IMG/VR virus record: IMGVR_UViG_3300045119_000263
Span: 1 to 20,195 of that record
DNA from: a virus
Length of the DNA: 20,195 bases
Direction: 5' to 3' (one strand)
The position numbers were made by a program, and so were the translations under genes. Of this stretch, positions 1 to 5,533 are shown piece by piece. How positions within the stretch are numbered: the first letter of the stretch is position 1; the number at the start of each line of letters is the position of its first letter. The notes under the pieces are model-generated. The model was not told the origin of the DNA, ran no database searches, and worked only from the letters and a program-made list of their open reading frames with translations.

Positions 1-619
1 CCTCGATCGCCGCCGCAATCTTCGGCCCGAGCCCCGACGCCTCATCGACCAGATAGAACGACGTGGACGTCGGCGCATGCTGCCCCTGGAACGCGTCGGA
101 CTTGCTTTCATTGTTCGGCAACGGCACGCAGAACCACGACGCCCGATGCCCCTTGCGGAAATGGATCGTCGCGTTGATCGTGAACCAATGCGCCGTGATG
201 CACCGAGCCGCCCACACCTGGATCGCCGCCCATGTCTTGTACTGGAGCTGATCGTCGGTGTTCGCCGTCACCGAGCCCTGCGCGTTGCGCCGCGTCGACA
301 TCAGCCAATTCTCGATCCACGCCAGCAAAGCGCTCTTGCCCGCAGAATGCCCTGAGCTAATCGCCCCGCGGATCGGCTCGACCGCCTGCACCCCATCAAA
401 CCCGCGCGCCTGGACCTCCTCGCCGATGTACTGGAGCTCGCCAACCTGCCACGATGGATCCGGACCCGCCCGCCCGTTGATCGGCCAATCGTACGCCTCG
501 ACCACGAACCGCAAGGGATCGGCGTAACAATCGGCGCAGAGATCGATGAGCGCCTTTTCGAGATGCGCTGGATCCTGCCGGAGCGCCTCGCGCCCAATGT
601 CCGCCGCACGCCCGCTCAT
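1..619 (-). CDS. terL: Terminase large subunit (partial, C-terminus beyond left edge)
   Basis: This is the N-terminal 206 residues of the packaging motor ATPase, which drives DNA into the procapsid and cuts genome concatemers. I translated the open minus frame from 619 to the window edge. It has a Walker A motif GHSAGKS at residues 90-96 (GAISSGHSAGKSALLAW) and a Walker B-like FYLVDEAS at 188-195, with the acidic pair D192/E193. An adenine-binding type segment precedes the P-loop (SWQVGELQYIGEE, residues 56-68). The nuclease domain would lie beyond the window. The start ATG at 619 overlaps the stop of the upstream zinc-cluster gene (ATGA), which fixes the start. The terminase small subunit lies about 1 kb upstream, separated by five small genes, which is wider than usual. 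The assignment rests on the motifs and on that neighbour. Confidence 0.88.
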   Translation of the reverse strand, partial: MSGRAADIGREALRQDPAHLEKALIDLCADCYADPLRFVVEAYDWPINGRAGPDPSWQVGELQYIGEEVQARGFDGVQAVEPIRGAISSGHSAGKSALLAWIENWLMSTRRNAQGSVTANTDDQLQYKTWAAIQVWAARCITAHWFTINATIHFRKGHRASWFCVPLPNNESKSDAFQGQHAPTSTSFYLVDEASGLGPKIAAAIE

Positions 620-813
620 TCCTTCACCGTCCACTGATCGACCAACGACGGCCCACCCGCCGCCGCCACCGTTACCGCCTCCCGATACTTTGGACACTCG
701 CACGGCACCCCGCGCCGGACGCGCAGACACGCCCCGGCCCCGAACCGATGCAACGTCTGGAGATCGCCGCACTCACAGACCACCAGCGCCGGCTCGATCG
801 GTTCATTCGGCAT
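616..813 (-). CDS. Small cysteine-rich, probably zinc-binding protein
   Basis: This 65-residue protein has a compact cysteine/histidine cluster: CECG followed by H at CG-x5-H spacing, then C, then a terminal CEC-P-K-Y element. Such spacing suggests one structural zinc site; no catalytic motif is visible. The start at 813 lies inside the end of the upstream ribbon-helix-helix-like gene (11-nt overlap), and its stop overlaps the terL start, so the three are translationally coupled. The cluster resembles the C-terminal part of the protein at 1317-1610, where it is fused to a ribbon-helix-helix-like N-terminus. Here the same two modules appear as two adjacent genes. The function is unknown; a DNA-binding or regulatory accessory role near terminase is only an inference. 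Confidence 0.7.
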   Translation of the reverse strand: MPNEPIEPALVVCECGDLQTLHRFGAGACLRVRRGVPCECPKYREAVTVAAAGGPSLVDQWTVKE

Positions 814-1003
814 CGGCCGCTCGCTTCGGGCGACCTTGCAGCGGTTCACGCAGGAGTTCCTGCGATTCGTCCTCCTCGAATAGCTCCCGATTGATGACGT
901 ACCGCAACCACTGAGCGACCGAGACACCCGCCGCCTTCGCCTTCGCGGTGACGATCGCGTGCTCCGCGTCCGACACCGATGAAAAGAGATATCGTCGACT
1001 CAT
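803..1003 (-). CDS. Ribbon-helix-helix-like small protein
   Basis: This is a 66-residue protein beginning MSRRYLFSSVSDAEHAIV. A short basic strand is followed by two predicted helices (SDAEHAIVTAKAKAAG, then SVAQWLRYVINREL). This is the layout of ribbon-helix-helix DNA-binding proteins and of mobilisation-protein-like accessory proteins. The acidic and then basic tail has no known motif. I prefer ATG 1003 to the GTG at 1006. ATG 1003 overlaps the upstream stop as TGATG and has GGGGG about six bases upstream. The next gene begins inside its last codons. It is likely a small DNA-binding regulator, but the family is assigned only by eye. Confidence 0.65.
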   Translation of the reverse strand: MSRRYLFSSVSDAEHAIVTAKAKAAGVSVAQWLRYVINRELFEEDESQELLREPLQGRPKRAADAE

Positions 1004-1227
1004 CACAGCCCCCGCACCACGCGCGCCCGGAGCGCCAGCGCCAGGCCAATCGACCCGACCGGCGCCGGCCAGCCGTGCCCGGTATTCCCGCGCGACTCGA
1101 CCGTGGAGTCCGCCGTCGCATAGAACGCCGACCAGAACGTCACCGCGTTCCGGCCTTGCGTCGGCTTCCGCCGATCGCCCTCCAACCGGACTGCCAACGA
1201 CTTGCCCCGAGGGCGCCGCTTGATCAT
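1003..1227 (-). CDS. Hypothetical protein, 74 aa
   Basis: I do not recognise this small phage protein. It has a basic N-terminus (MIKRRPRGKSLAVRLEGDRR), a middle part rich in small and aromatic residues, and a hydrophobic stretch near the C-terminus (PVGSIGLALALRARVV) that could touch a membrane. The open frame extends upstream to 1365, but ATG 1227 is the better start. It overlaps the stop of the 29-aa membrane ORF as ATGA, and a GAGAG element precedes it. Its own stop overlaps the next start as TGATG. No function can be given. Confidence 0.6.
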   Translation of the reverse strand: MIKRRPRGKSLAVRLEGDRRKPTQGRNAVTFWSAFYATADSTVESRGNTGHGWPAPVGSIGLALALRARVVRGL

Positions 1228-1313
1228 CGTTCTCTCAGCCACCAAACCAGGATCCCGCACGCCACGCACGCCAACAGGTAGAGCCCGAACACCACCTCGA
1301 CCAAGAACACCAT
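1224..1313 (-). CDS. 29-aa single-pass membrane miniprotein
   Basis: This is a very short ORF starting MVFLVEVVFGLYLLACVACG and ending with a basic WWLRER tail. Almost the whole protein is one hydrophobic helix of about 22 residues, with the positive tail probably cytoplasmic. The ATG has AAGGGGTGA eight bases upstream, an almost complete match to an extended Shine-Dalgarno sequence. The gene fills the space between its neighbours exactly: the previous stop is at 1317 and the next start overlaps its stop as ATGA. That spacing, more than length, is the argument for a real gene. The function is unknown. Confidence 0.6.
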   Translation of the reverse strand: MVFLVEVVFGLYLLACVACGILVWWLRER

Positions 1314-1316
1314 GAT

Positions 1317-1610
1317 TCACCCCTTCATGGTTGGCCGCCACGCGCACGAACACCCCGCAACACACCCGCTCTTGCTATGCACGCGCACCGGATGCCCGCA
1401 CCGACGCGGGCACATCGGCTCGACGGCCGCCACAGCCACCGGCGCAACATTGCGCGCCCGCCCCGCCTTCGTCGGCGGCGCCGCAGACACCCCCAAGGCA
1501 CCGGCGCACAGTCGCGCGATCAGCGCCCCGACGCTGACCGACTCCGCCCGAGCCCGCGCCCGCAAGGCTGTATACACCGCACGGTCCGTCATCCAAATTT
1601 GATAGCGCAT
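1317..1610 (-). CDS. Ribbon-helix-helix-like N-terminus fused to a zinc cluster
   Basis: This is a 97-residue protein. Residues 1-41 (MRYQIWMTDRAVYTALRARA, then ESVSVGALIARLCAGALG) look like a small DNA-binding fold with a strand and two helices. A proline/alanine linker follows, then a Cys/His cluster from about residue 66: C-P-R-R-C-G-H with a further His at CG-x5-H spacing, then C-x3-C-x-C. The cluster matches that of the 616-813 protein in its CG-x5-H and C-x-C parts. No strong ribosome binding site precedes ATG 1610; TAGGGGCG lies about 17 bases away. Three TGTATACA palindromes lie over and just upstream of the start, so self-regulation is possible. This is inference from position only. 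Confidence 0.65.
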   Translation of the reverse strand: MRYQIWMTDRAVYTALRARARAESVSVGALIARLCAGALGVSAAPPTKAGRARNVAPVAVAAVEPMCPRRCGHPVRVHSKSGCVAGCSCAWRPTMKG

Positions 1611-1651
1611 TCTGTATACAGCCTACGCCCCTAGAGGCCCACCTGTATACA
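1569..1651. promoter_or_regulatory. Cluster of three TGTATACA palindromes (operator-like)
   Basis: The perfect 8-bp palindrome TGTATACA occurs at 1569-1576, 1613-1620 (extended to CTGTATACAG at 1612-1621) and 1644-1651. These lie over the start codon and upstream gap of the 97-aa ribbon-helix-helix-like gene and just after the terminase small subunit stop. I saw no other full TGTATACA in the window; only the GTATAC core occurs elsewhere. Centre-to-centre spacings are 44 and 31 bp. Such a cluster suggests a dimeric repressor operator; the partner protein is unknown. Confidence 0.4.
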
Positions 1652-1653
1652 CC

Positions 1654-2193
1654 TTACTTCTTCCGGCCGCGCGCCGCGTTCCGTTCCCGGCCCCGATCCA
1701 GCCGCGCCAACAACTCATCCGACGCCTGGAGCTCCGAGACCTCCGTCAACAGCTTGAAATGCTTCGCCAGCATCTCCAGCCCGGCCGTCTTGCTCGCCGT
1801 CCGCACCCGCCGGATCGTATCCGTCTTGCCATCCCGCAAACCGGGGATATTCGCTTGGAGCACCTCGAAATCAATCACCAGCGCCCGCAATTCAGCCGGG
1901 AGCGCCTGTAGCTGCGCGACTGTCCGGCACGCCATGATCGGCGTACGATCCTCCAGCGCCACCCGGCGCAATTCCTCCAAGACGCGCGTCGCCGACAGTT
2001 CCGCCGTATCCATCTGCCGCTGCTGCCCAGACGCAATCGCCCGCGCGATCTGGACATTTTTCAACAATCGAGCACCCTGCGAATATGCCGTTCGTCTACT
2101 ATAGCCAGCCGCAAGAGCCGCCTTCGTCGCGTTCAGTGTCAGCAAATAGTGAGCGATGAATTGCTGCTGACGGCCCCCTAGCACTTCAGACAT
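1654..2193 (-). CDS. terS: Terminase small subunit
   Basis: This is the DNA-recognition subunit of the packaging terminase, 179 aa. The N-terminus has the signature of the Terminase_2 family: a phage-type helix-turn-helix with RQQQFIAHYLLTLNATKAAL, AAGYS at about 29-33, and then a RLLKNVQIARAI segment. The C-terminal half (ALVIDFEVLQANIPGLRD and the LLTEVSELQASDELLARLDR segment) is helical and probably mediates oligomerisation, with a basic tail. The start at 2193 lies inside the end of the HNH gene (8-nt overlap), and no good ribosome binding site is visible, so translation may depend on the upstream gene. The stop is followed by the TGTATACA cluster. The length is normal for the family. Confidence 0.88.
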   Translation of the reverse strand: MSEVLGGRQQQFIAHYLLTLNATKAALAAGYSRRTAYSQGARLLKNVQIARAIASGQQRQMDTAELSATRVLEELRRVALEDRTPIMACRTVAQLQALPAELRALVIDFEVLQANIPGLRDGKTDTIRRVRTASKTAGLEMLAKHFKLLTEVSELQASDELLARLDRGRERNAARGRKK

Positions 2194-2662
2194 ACGACAA
2201 TCCGTGTAGCACCTTGCAAACGGTCCGCTGGCTCACCCCGAATAGCGCCGCGATATCGCGCTGTCTCTCACCGCTCGATGCCAGTGCGCGGATCTCGTCT
2301 CCCATCTCTGGAGTGAGCTTCGCCTGCGGATGCGCGGCACCTCGCGGCGGCCGTTGTGTGCCCAACTGCCAAGCCGCTCTGCCCTTGTTCATCATGTCCC
2401 TGTTGTTGTCCGCGTACGAACCACCGAACAAATGATCCGGCCTAACGCAACGTGGCGTGTCGCAATGATGCCCGACGACCCTCGGCAAACTGCCGTTCGT
2501 CAGCCAATATACGAGTCGATGAGCGAGAATCACTCGGCTCTTGGTACCTGGCACATGAAATGCCCCGTACCCCCTTGTCAGCGCCCCGCCCCACAGCCAA
2601 CAACCTTCACCCCTCTGAACGAATCCCCAGAACCTAGAGGTTTCCTCTGGCGTTAATAGCAT
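2186..2662 (-). CDS. HNH homing-type endonuclease with C-terminal helix-turn-helix
   Basis: This is a 158-aa free-standing nuclease of the HNH_3 type. Residues 21-78 carry the family pattern: CWLWGGALTRGYGAF, then AHRLVYWLTNGSLP, then HHCDTPRCVRPDHL with the HNH histidines and zinc cysteines C67 and C72. A DNN-RDM segment follows at 85-90. The C-terminus (from AKLTPEMGDEIRALASSGER through IAALFGVSQRTVCKVL) is a helix-turn-helix that would help target recognition. The gene sits directly before terS and overlaps it by 8 nt, the usual place for a phage homing endonuclease next to a conserved gene. The ribosome binding site is weak; an in-frame TGA immediately before ATG 2662 excludes a longer start. 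Confidence 0.88.
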   Translation of the reverse strand: MLLTPEETSRFWGFVQRGEGCWLWGGALTRGYGAFHVPGTKSRVILAHRLVYWLTNGSLPRVVGHHCDTPRCVRPDHLFGGSYADNNRDMMNKGRAAWQLGTQRPPRGAAHPQAKLTPEMGDEIRALASSGERQRDIAALFGVSQRTVCKVLHGLSYV

Positions 2663-2689
2663 TCAACAAGAATACCTTATTCGCCTTCC

Positions 2690-2917
2690 TCACAGCTTGA
2701 ACCGTTCCACGGTCCCGAGCCGTGGATCGTCGTCCGCCACTCCTACGAACTCGGTCTCGACCATCAGGACCGGATCGAAGGACCGCGCCACGTTCACCGG
2801 CAGGCCGTGTATACGCACCGGCCCACGGCGCCGGAGATGCGCGAGATCCTTCATGCTCATATAGCGCCGCGCCTGTAACGGAAGCTCCGGCGCTTTGGCT
2901 GCTCTGCGCTTTGCCAT
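2690..2917 (-). CDS. Hypothetical protein, 75 aa
   Basis: This small basic protein of unknown function begins MAKRRAAKAPELPLQARRYM and continues into DLAHLRRRGPVRIHGLPVNV. A possible beta-rich C-terminal half (VLMVETEFVGVADDDPRLG) follows. No family is recognised. The ATG is preceded by GGGAAGGGTGGGAAACGG, which contains the GGGTGG element used by many genes here. The stop lies 27 bp before the HNH gene. An 83-bp gap to the gene upstream contains one copy of the 14-bp stem-loop repeat. Confidence 0.6.
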   Translation of the reverse strand: MAKRRAAKAPELPLQARRYMSMKDLAHLRRRGPVRIHGLPVNVARSFDPVLMVETEFVGVADDDPRLGTVERFKL

Positions 2918-2984
2918 CCGTTTCCCACCCTTCCCGCTTCTCAGCTTACGCCCCTCGCGGCCGCCCTGCCGAAGTATCGGTCGG

Positions 2985-2998
2985 TCCCGACGACGGGA
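2985..2998. repeat. TCCCGACGACGGGA stem-loop repeat, copy 1
   Basis: This is a 14-bp inverted repeat (5-bp arms TCCCG/CGGGA, loop ACGA) two bases after the stop codon of the 3001-3549 gene. The same 14 bp recur at 7884-7897 and 15373-15386. No T-run follows on the minus strand, so it is not a typical terminator. Confidence 0.5.
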
Positions 2999-3000
2999 GC

Positions 3001-3549
3001 CTAGACCACCTCGAGCACCTTCTCCGACACCTTGACGCCCGGCGCCAACGTATAGCCGTCGCCCTCCCGTGTCAGGAAGCCTGTATTCACGTATTCGTTC
3101 AGCGCCTCCGACAACCGGCCGCCCGAGCCCGGATCGCTGCCCGTCCGCGCCAGCTCGCCCCGCACTGTGCCCGACTTCTTCGAGTCCTTGAAGAACCCGG
3201 CCGCCATCAGCCGCGCGATCCGCCCCTTGAGACTGGAGCCCTCCATCTCGACCACCCGCGGCTCGATCTCCACCATGATCTCCGGCTGTGTCGCCAACAG
3301 CTTCACGAACACCGGATCGACCTTCAGATCATCGAGCAGCCGCCGCTTGATCTTCTGATAGAGCACTTCGAAATCGACCGCCGCAGCCGACGGATTCGGC
3401 CCTGGAAATTCCGTCGCAGCCGCGATCTTCGCGATCTCTGCCTTCTGCTCCCCGTTGTACGGCTGATGCGGCCGATCGAGCTTACCGCCGTCCGGCTCCG
3501 CCAGCTTCGTAATCAGCGCGATCAGCTGCTCCGCGTCGCTGCGCTTCAT
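3001..3549 (-). CDS. Hypothetical protein with a possible winged-helix C-terminus, 182 aa
   Basis: The frame is open up to 3660, but ATG 3549 (MKRSDAEQLIALITKLAE) is the likely start. It overlaps the stop of the 31-aa membrane ORF as ATGA and has CGGGGTGG upstream. The N-terminus is helical. The last 80 residues (SSLKGRIARLMAAGFFKD, then RLSEALNEYVNTGFLTREGD and GYTLAPGVKV) have the helix-helix-wing rhythm of winged-helix DNA-binding domains, with 'GFF' and 'GFL' turns followed by short strands. A DNA-binding role is therefore an inference. No specific family is recognised. It lies in a run of small phage genes between the resolvase and the terminase. Confidence 0.65.
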   Translation of the reverse strand: MKRSDAEQLIALITKLAEPDGGKLDRPHQPYNGEQKAEIAKIAAATEFPGPNPSAAAVDFEVLYQKIKRRLLDDLKVDPVFVKLLATQPEIMVEIEPRVVEMEGSSLKGRIARLMAAGFFKDSKKSGTVRGELARTGSDPGSGGRLSEALNEYVNTGFLTREGDGYTLAPGVKVSEKVLEVV

Positions 3550-3641
3550 CGTCGCCACCCCGACAAACTGATCGCGAACAGCGCGCAGAAGCCACCCCAC
3601 GCGGCGCCACACATGAACGCCAAGAACAGATCCCACCGCAT
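3546..3641 (-). CDS. 31-aa single-pass membrane miniprotein
   Basis: This short ORF starts MRWDLFLAFMCGAAWGGF and ends SLSGWRR. Residues 5-27 form one hydrophobic helix, with arginines at the end. Its ATG overlaps the previous stop as TGATG (3641) and its stop overlaps the next start as ATGA (3546-3549), so it fills the interval between its neighbours exactly. A GGGGGTCGG element lies just upstream. In size, shape and placement it resembles the 29-aa ORF at 1224-1313, although the sequences differ. The function is unknown. Confidence 0.6.
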   Translation of the reverse strand: MRWDLFLAFMCGAAWGGFCALFAISLSGWRR

Positions 3642-4288
3642 CACCGACCCCCTTTGGCATGCGCCGCGATCACCTTCGCGGAGGCAATCCCCCCCACCGC
3701 CATCCGGACCAACCCCCACGCATCATCTTCGGCCTGCGTCGAACTGGCCGCTTCGATCTCCAGCCGCACCGTCACCTCGACCGTGTGCATGCTGTCCGCC
3801 TGCCCGTCGATCACCTTCCGCCGCCGCGCCGTCTTGATCTCCTGCCGCAGCTCGCGCACCGTGAGCCCCTCCGACGCCGACCGCTCCATCCACTCGACCT
3901 GTTCCTCCGGTTCGAGCGCTGCCACCTCTGAGACATGCCCGACCGACGGGGCCAGATCGCGCGCCTTCGCGGAGGTATTCCGCACAATGTATCCCAGGTT
4001 GATCAACGATTTGTGTGTATACGCCGACTGCGACCGGATCGACTGTTCCAGCTTGTCGCGCCAGTCGGCCCGGCCTTCACCGTAGTTCCAGAGTTCGCCT
4101 ATCCAATAGGGCGACCCGTCACCACAGCCGAGCGCGAAATCCAACGCCGCCGCAAACTGCGCCAGCGTCGGCCGTCCGATCACCTCAATCGATCGCGCCT
4201 TCAGATGGAACCCGTCGAGCTCCATCGGCCGCTCATCGAACAGGAACGCATCCTGTCGGCGAGCGAGATCGGACGGCCCCTTCGCCAT
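3641..4288 (-). CDS. Phage protein with a ParB-C-like helical segment, 215 aa
   Basis: I start this gene at ATG 4288 (MAKGPSDLARRQDAF) rather than at the frame opening at 4354, because the upstream gene ends at 4293 and GGAGCGG lies just before. Residues 66-105 (LWNYGEGRADWRDKLEQ, then SLINLGYIVRNTS) and 118-150 (HVSEVAALEPEEQVEWMERS, then GLTVRELRQEI) match a pattern I know from uncharacterised phage and integrative-element proteins. In that pattern a helical 'linkage' region ends in a 'sv-ReLR' helix reminiscent of ParB/KorB-like regulators. The C-terminus is a beta-rich segment (TVEVTVRLEIEA). A DNA-binding or regulatory role is plausible but not shown. It is coupled to the miniprotein downstream. 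Confidence 0.65.
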   Translation of the reverse strand: MAKGPSDLARRQDAFLFDERPMELDGFHLKARSIEVIGRPTLAQFAAALDFALGCGDGSPYWIGELWNYGEGRADWRDKLEQSIRSQSAYTHKSLINLGYIVRNTSAKARDLAPSVGHVSEVAALEPEEQVEWMERSASEGLTVRELRQEIKTARRRKVIDGQADSMHTVEVTVRLEIEAASSTQAEDDAWGLVRMAVGGIASAKVIAAHAKGGR

Positions 4289-4292
4289 GACG

Positions 4293-4604
4293 CTACACCC
4301 GCTCCGGCCAGTGCCACGTCCCCGGCGCCTTCTCCTCATCGTGTTTGATGCCACGATTGAAGAACAGACCGGACGGATTCGCGACCATGATTCCGATCCG
4401 TTCGTCGGGATCCGGCTCCGCGCTTCCGAGTGGTACCCCTACCTCCGTCACGATCGCCGCCCGGCACACCCCGGCCGGAAACTCGCCGCCAGGCGTCCCG
4501 TACGCGACGTAATGAACGACCCGCCCAACACTCGGCTTCTGCTCCATCTTGCCCGCCTTTCCGTAGTAAGGGATACCGCCCAGGTTCCAATGCTCGCCGT
4601 ACAC
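4293..4604 (-). CDS. Conserved phage protein of unknown function (VHYVAYGTPGGE type)
   Basis: The core VGRVVHYVAYGTPGGEFPAG, then CRAAIVTEV, then VANPSGLFFNRGI and a C-terminal GTWHWPERV matches a small protein I recall from many phages and prophages, always without assigned function. Two starts are possible. GTG 4604 lies three bases after the upstream stop with AGGGG six bases before it. ATG 4547 sits just before the conserved core, which is where family members usually begin. I give the longer form. A small beta-barrel-like fold would suit the alternation of short hydrophobic strands, but this is a guess. Confidence 0.7.
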   Translation of the reverse strand: MYGEHWNLGGIPYYGKAGKMEQKPSVGRVVHYVAYGTPGGEFPAGVCRAAIVTEVGVPLGSAEPDPDERIGIMVANPSGLFFNRGIKHDEEKAPGTWHWPERV

Positions 4605-4607
4605 CGA

Positions 4608-5039
4608 CTACCCCTGATCTTCGTCGACGTCGCCGTCGCCGCTGTCATCGTCCGCGAGATCGCCGCCCTCCGGCGCCTCATCCTCGCCGCCGTCGCCCGA
4701 CGCCTCGAACGCCTGCGAGCTATCCTCCGCGTCCTTCGTCAGCCGCACACGCAACTTGTCCTCGCCCGGCACGAATGCGAACTCGACCCCGGCATGTTTG
4801 TACGCGCCGAGCTTCTTGGCCTTCATCTCCCGCAACGCCGCCTGGATCGATCCCTGCTCATCGGCTCGCGCGCTCGCCATCCGCTGCCGATCTTCCGCGA
4901 TCGCTTCCGCGAGATTGTCGAGCCGGTGATTGCGCACCTTCCCCATGCCCGGCAACGTCGCTGATCGCGGGCCTCGCTTGACCTTGGCCGGCTTGCCCTT
5001 CTTCGCCGCCGGCTTCTTTCCGCCCTTCTTTTTCGCCAT
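4608..5039 (-). CDS. Lysine-rich/acidic-tailed phage protein, 143 aa
   Basis: The N-terminus is a lysine-rich arm (MAKKKGGKKPAAKKGKPAKV). A helical centre follows (RLDNLAEAIAEDRQRMASAR to the AALREMKAKKLGAYKHAGVE segment) and then a strand with VPGEDKLRVRL. The last 35 residues are almost entirely Asp, Glu, Gly and Ser. The centre resembles a common phage protein of unknown function with a helical hairpin followed by a 'y-h-gv' strand. The opposite charges suggest nucleic-acid contact by the arm and an interaction or decoy role for the tail (inference). The first 182 nt overlap, in another frame, the C-terminal extension of the RuvC-like gene. The start ATG 5039 has GGGG seven bases upstream. 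Confidence 0.72.
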   Translation of the reverse strand: MAKKKGGKKPAAKKGKPAKVKRGPRSATLPGMGKVRNHRLDNLAEAIAEDRQRMASARADEQGSIQAALREMKAKKLGAYKHAGVEFAFVPGEDKLRVRLTKDAEDSSQAFEASGDGGEDEAPEGGDLADDDSGDGDVDEDQG

Positions 5040-5508
5040 TCGCTACCCCATGGAGTCTCCGAGCGAATTCTGCGATGAGCAGTGCGTCGGAGATCGCATG
5101 CGTCACCGTGAGCTGCGGAAAGAGCGCCGCGGCTCGCTGCTTCGTGATGTTTTTGTCCCGGCGGCCTGGCCCCTTCGGATAGACGATCCCCATCGCCTTC
5201 TGCCACCGCTGCGGCAGCACCTCCTCGAATGGGATCCGCTGCGCCGCTAACGCCATCCGGAGCGCCCCGTACGACTGCCCAAACTTGAAATTCCGCGCGC
5301 CCCACCCCGGCATGCCCCACACCCGTTCGAGCATCGCGAACGCGACCGGCCGAAACCCACCCGGCGCCCGATCGACTACCGACCGATAACCCGCCAGCAG
5401 CATCAGCAGCTCGCGATCCGTCCCCGGAATCGCATGCACCCGCACCTCGTCCGGATGAATAACCGCGATGCCGCCGTGGACTCCGGGGTCGCAGCCTATG
5501 AAAATCAC
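4858..5508 (-). CDS. ruvC: RuvC-like Holliday junction resolvase with out-of-frame-overlapped tail
   Basis: This is a phage-type RuvC/RNase H-fold resolvase that would cut four-way DNA junctions made by replication and recombination. It begins MIFIGCDPGVHGGIAV with the catalytic D7; E61 lies in AMLERVWGMPG, and H137/D141 lie in HAISDALLIAEF, giving the expected acidic residues. The catalytic domain ends by about residue 155. The frame then runs on to residue 216 through a Gly/Arg/Glu-rich tail that overlaps the next gene by 182 nt; this tail looks like frame shadow rather than a domain. The start is GTG 5508 with CGGGGGTGG upstream. It lies between dnaB and small phage genes, consistent with late replication and packaging. 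Confidence 0.85.
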   Translation of the reverse strand: MIFIGCDPGVHGGIAVIHPDEVRVHAIPGTDRELLMLLAGYRSVVDRAPGGFRPVAFAMLERVWGMPGWGARNFKFGQSYGALRMALAAQRIPFEEVLPQRWQKAMGIVYPKGPGRRDKNITKQRAAALFPQLTVTHAISDALLIAEFARRLHGVANGEKEGRKEAGGEEGQAGQGQARPAISDVAGHGEGAQSPARQSRGSDRGRSAADGERASR

Positions 5509-5533
5509 ACACCACCCCCGCGCGCATTTGTAG

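Noticed and set aside
2722-3837. Plus-strand open frame of 371 codons
   Set aside because: It has the same Arg/Pro/His-rich shadow composition, lies opposite four plausible minus-strand genes, and has no ribosome binding site.
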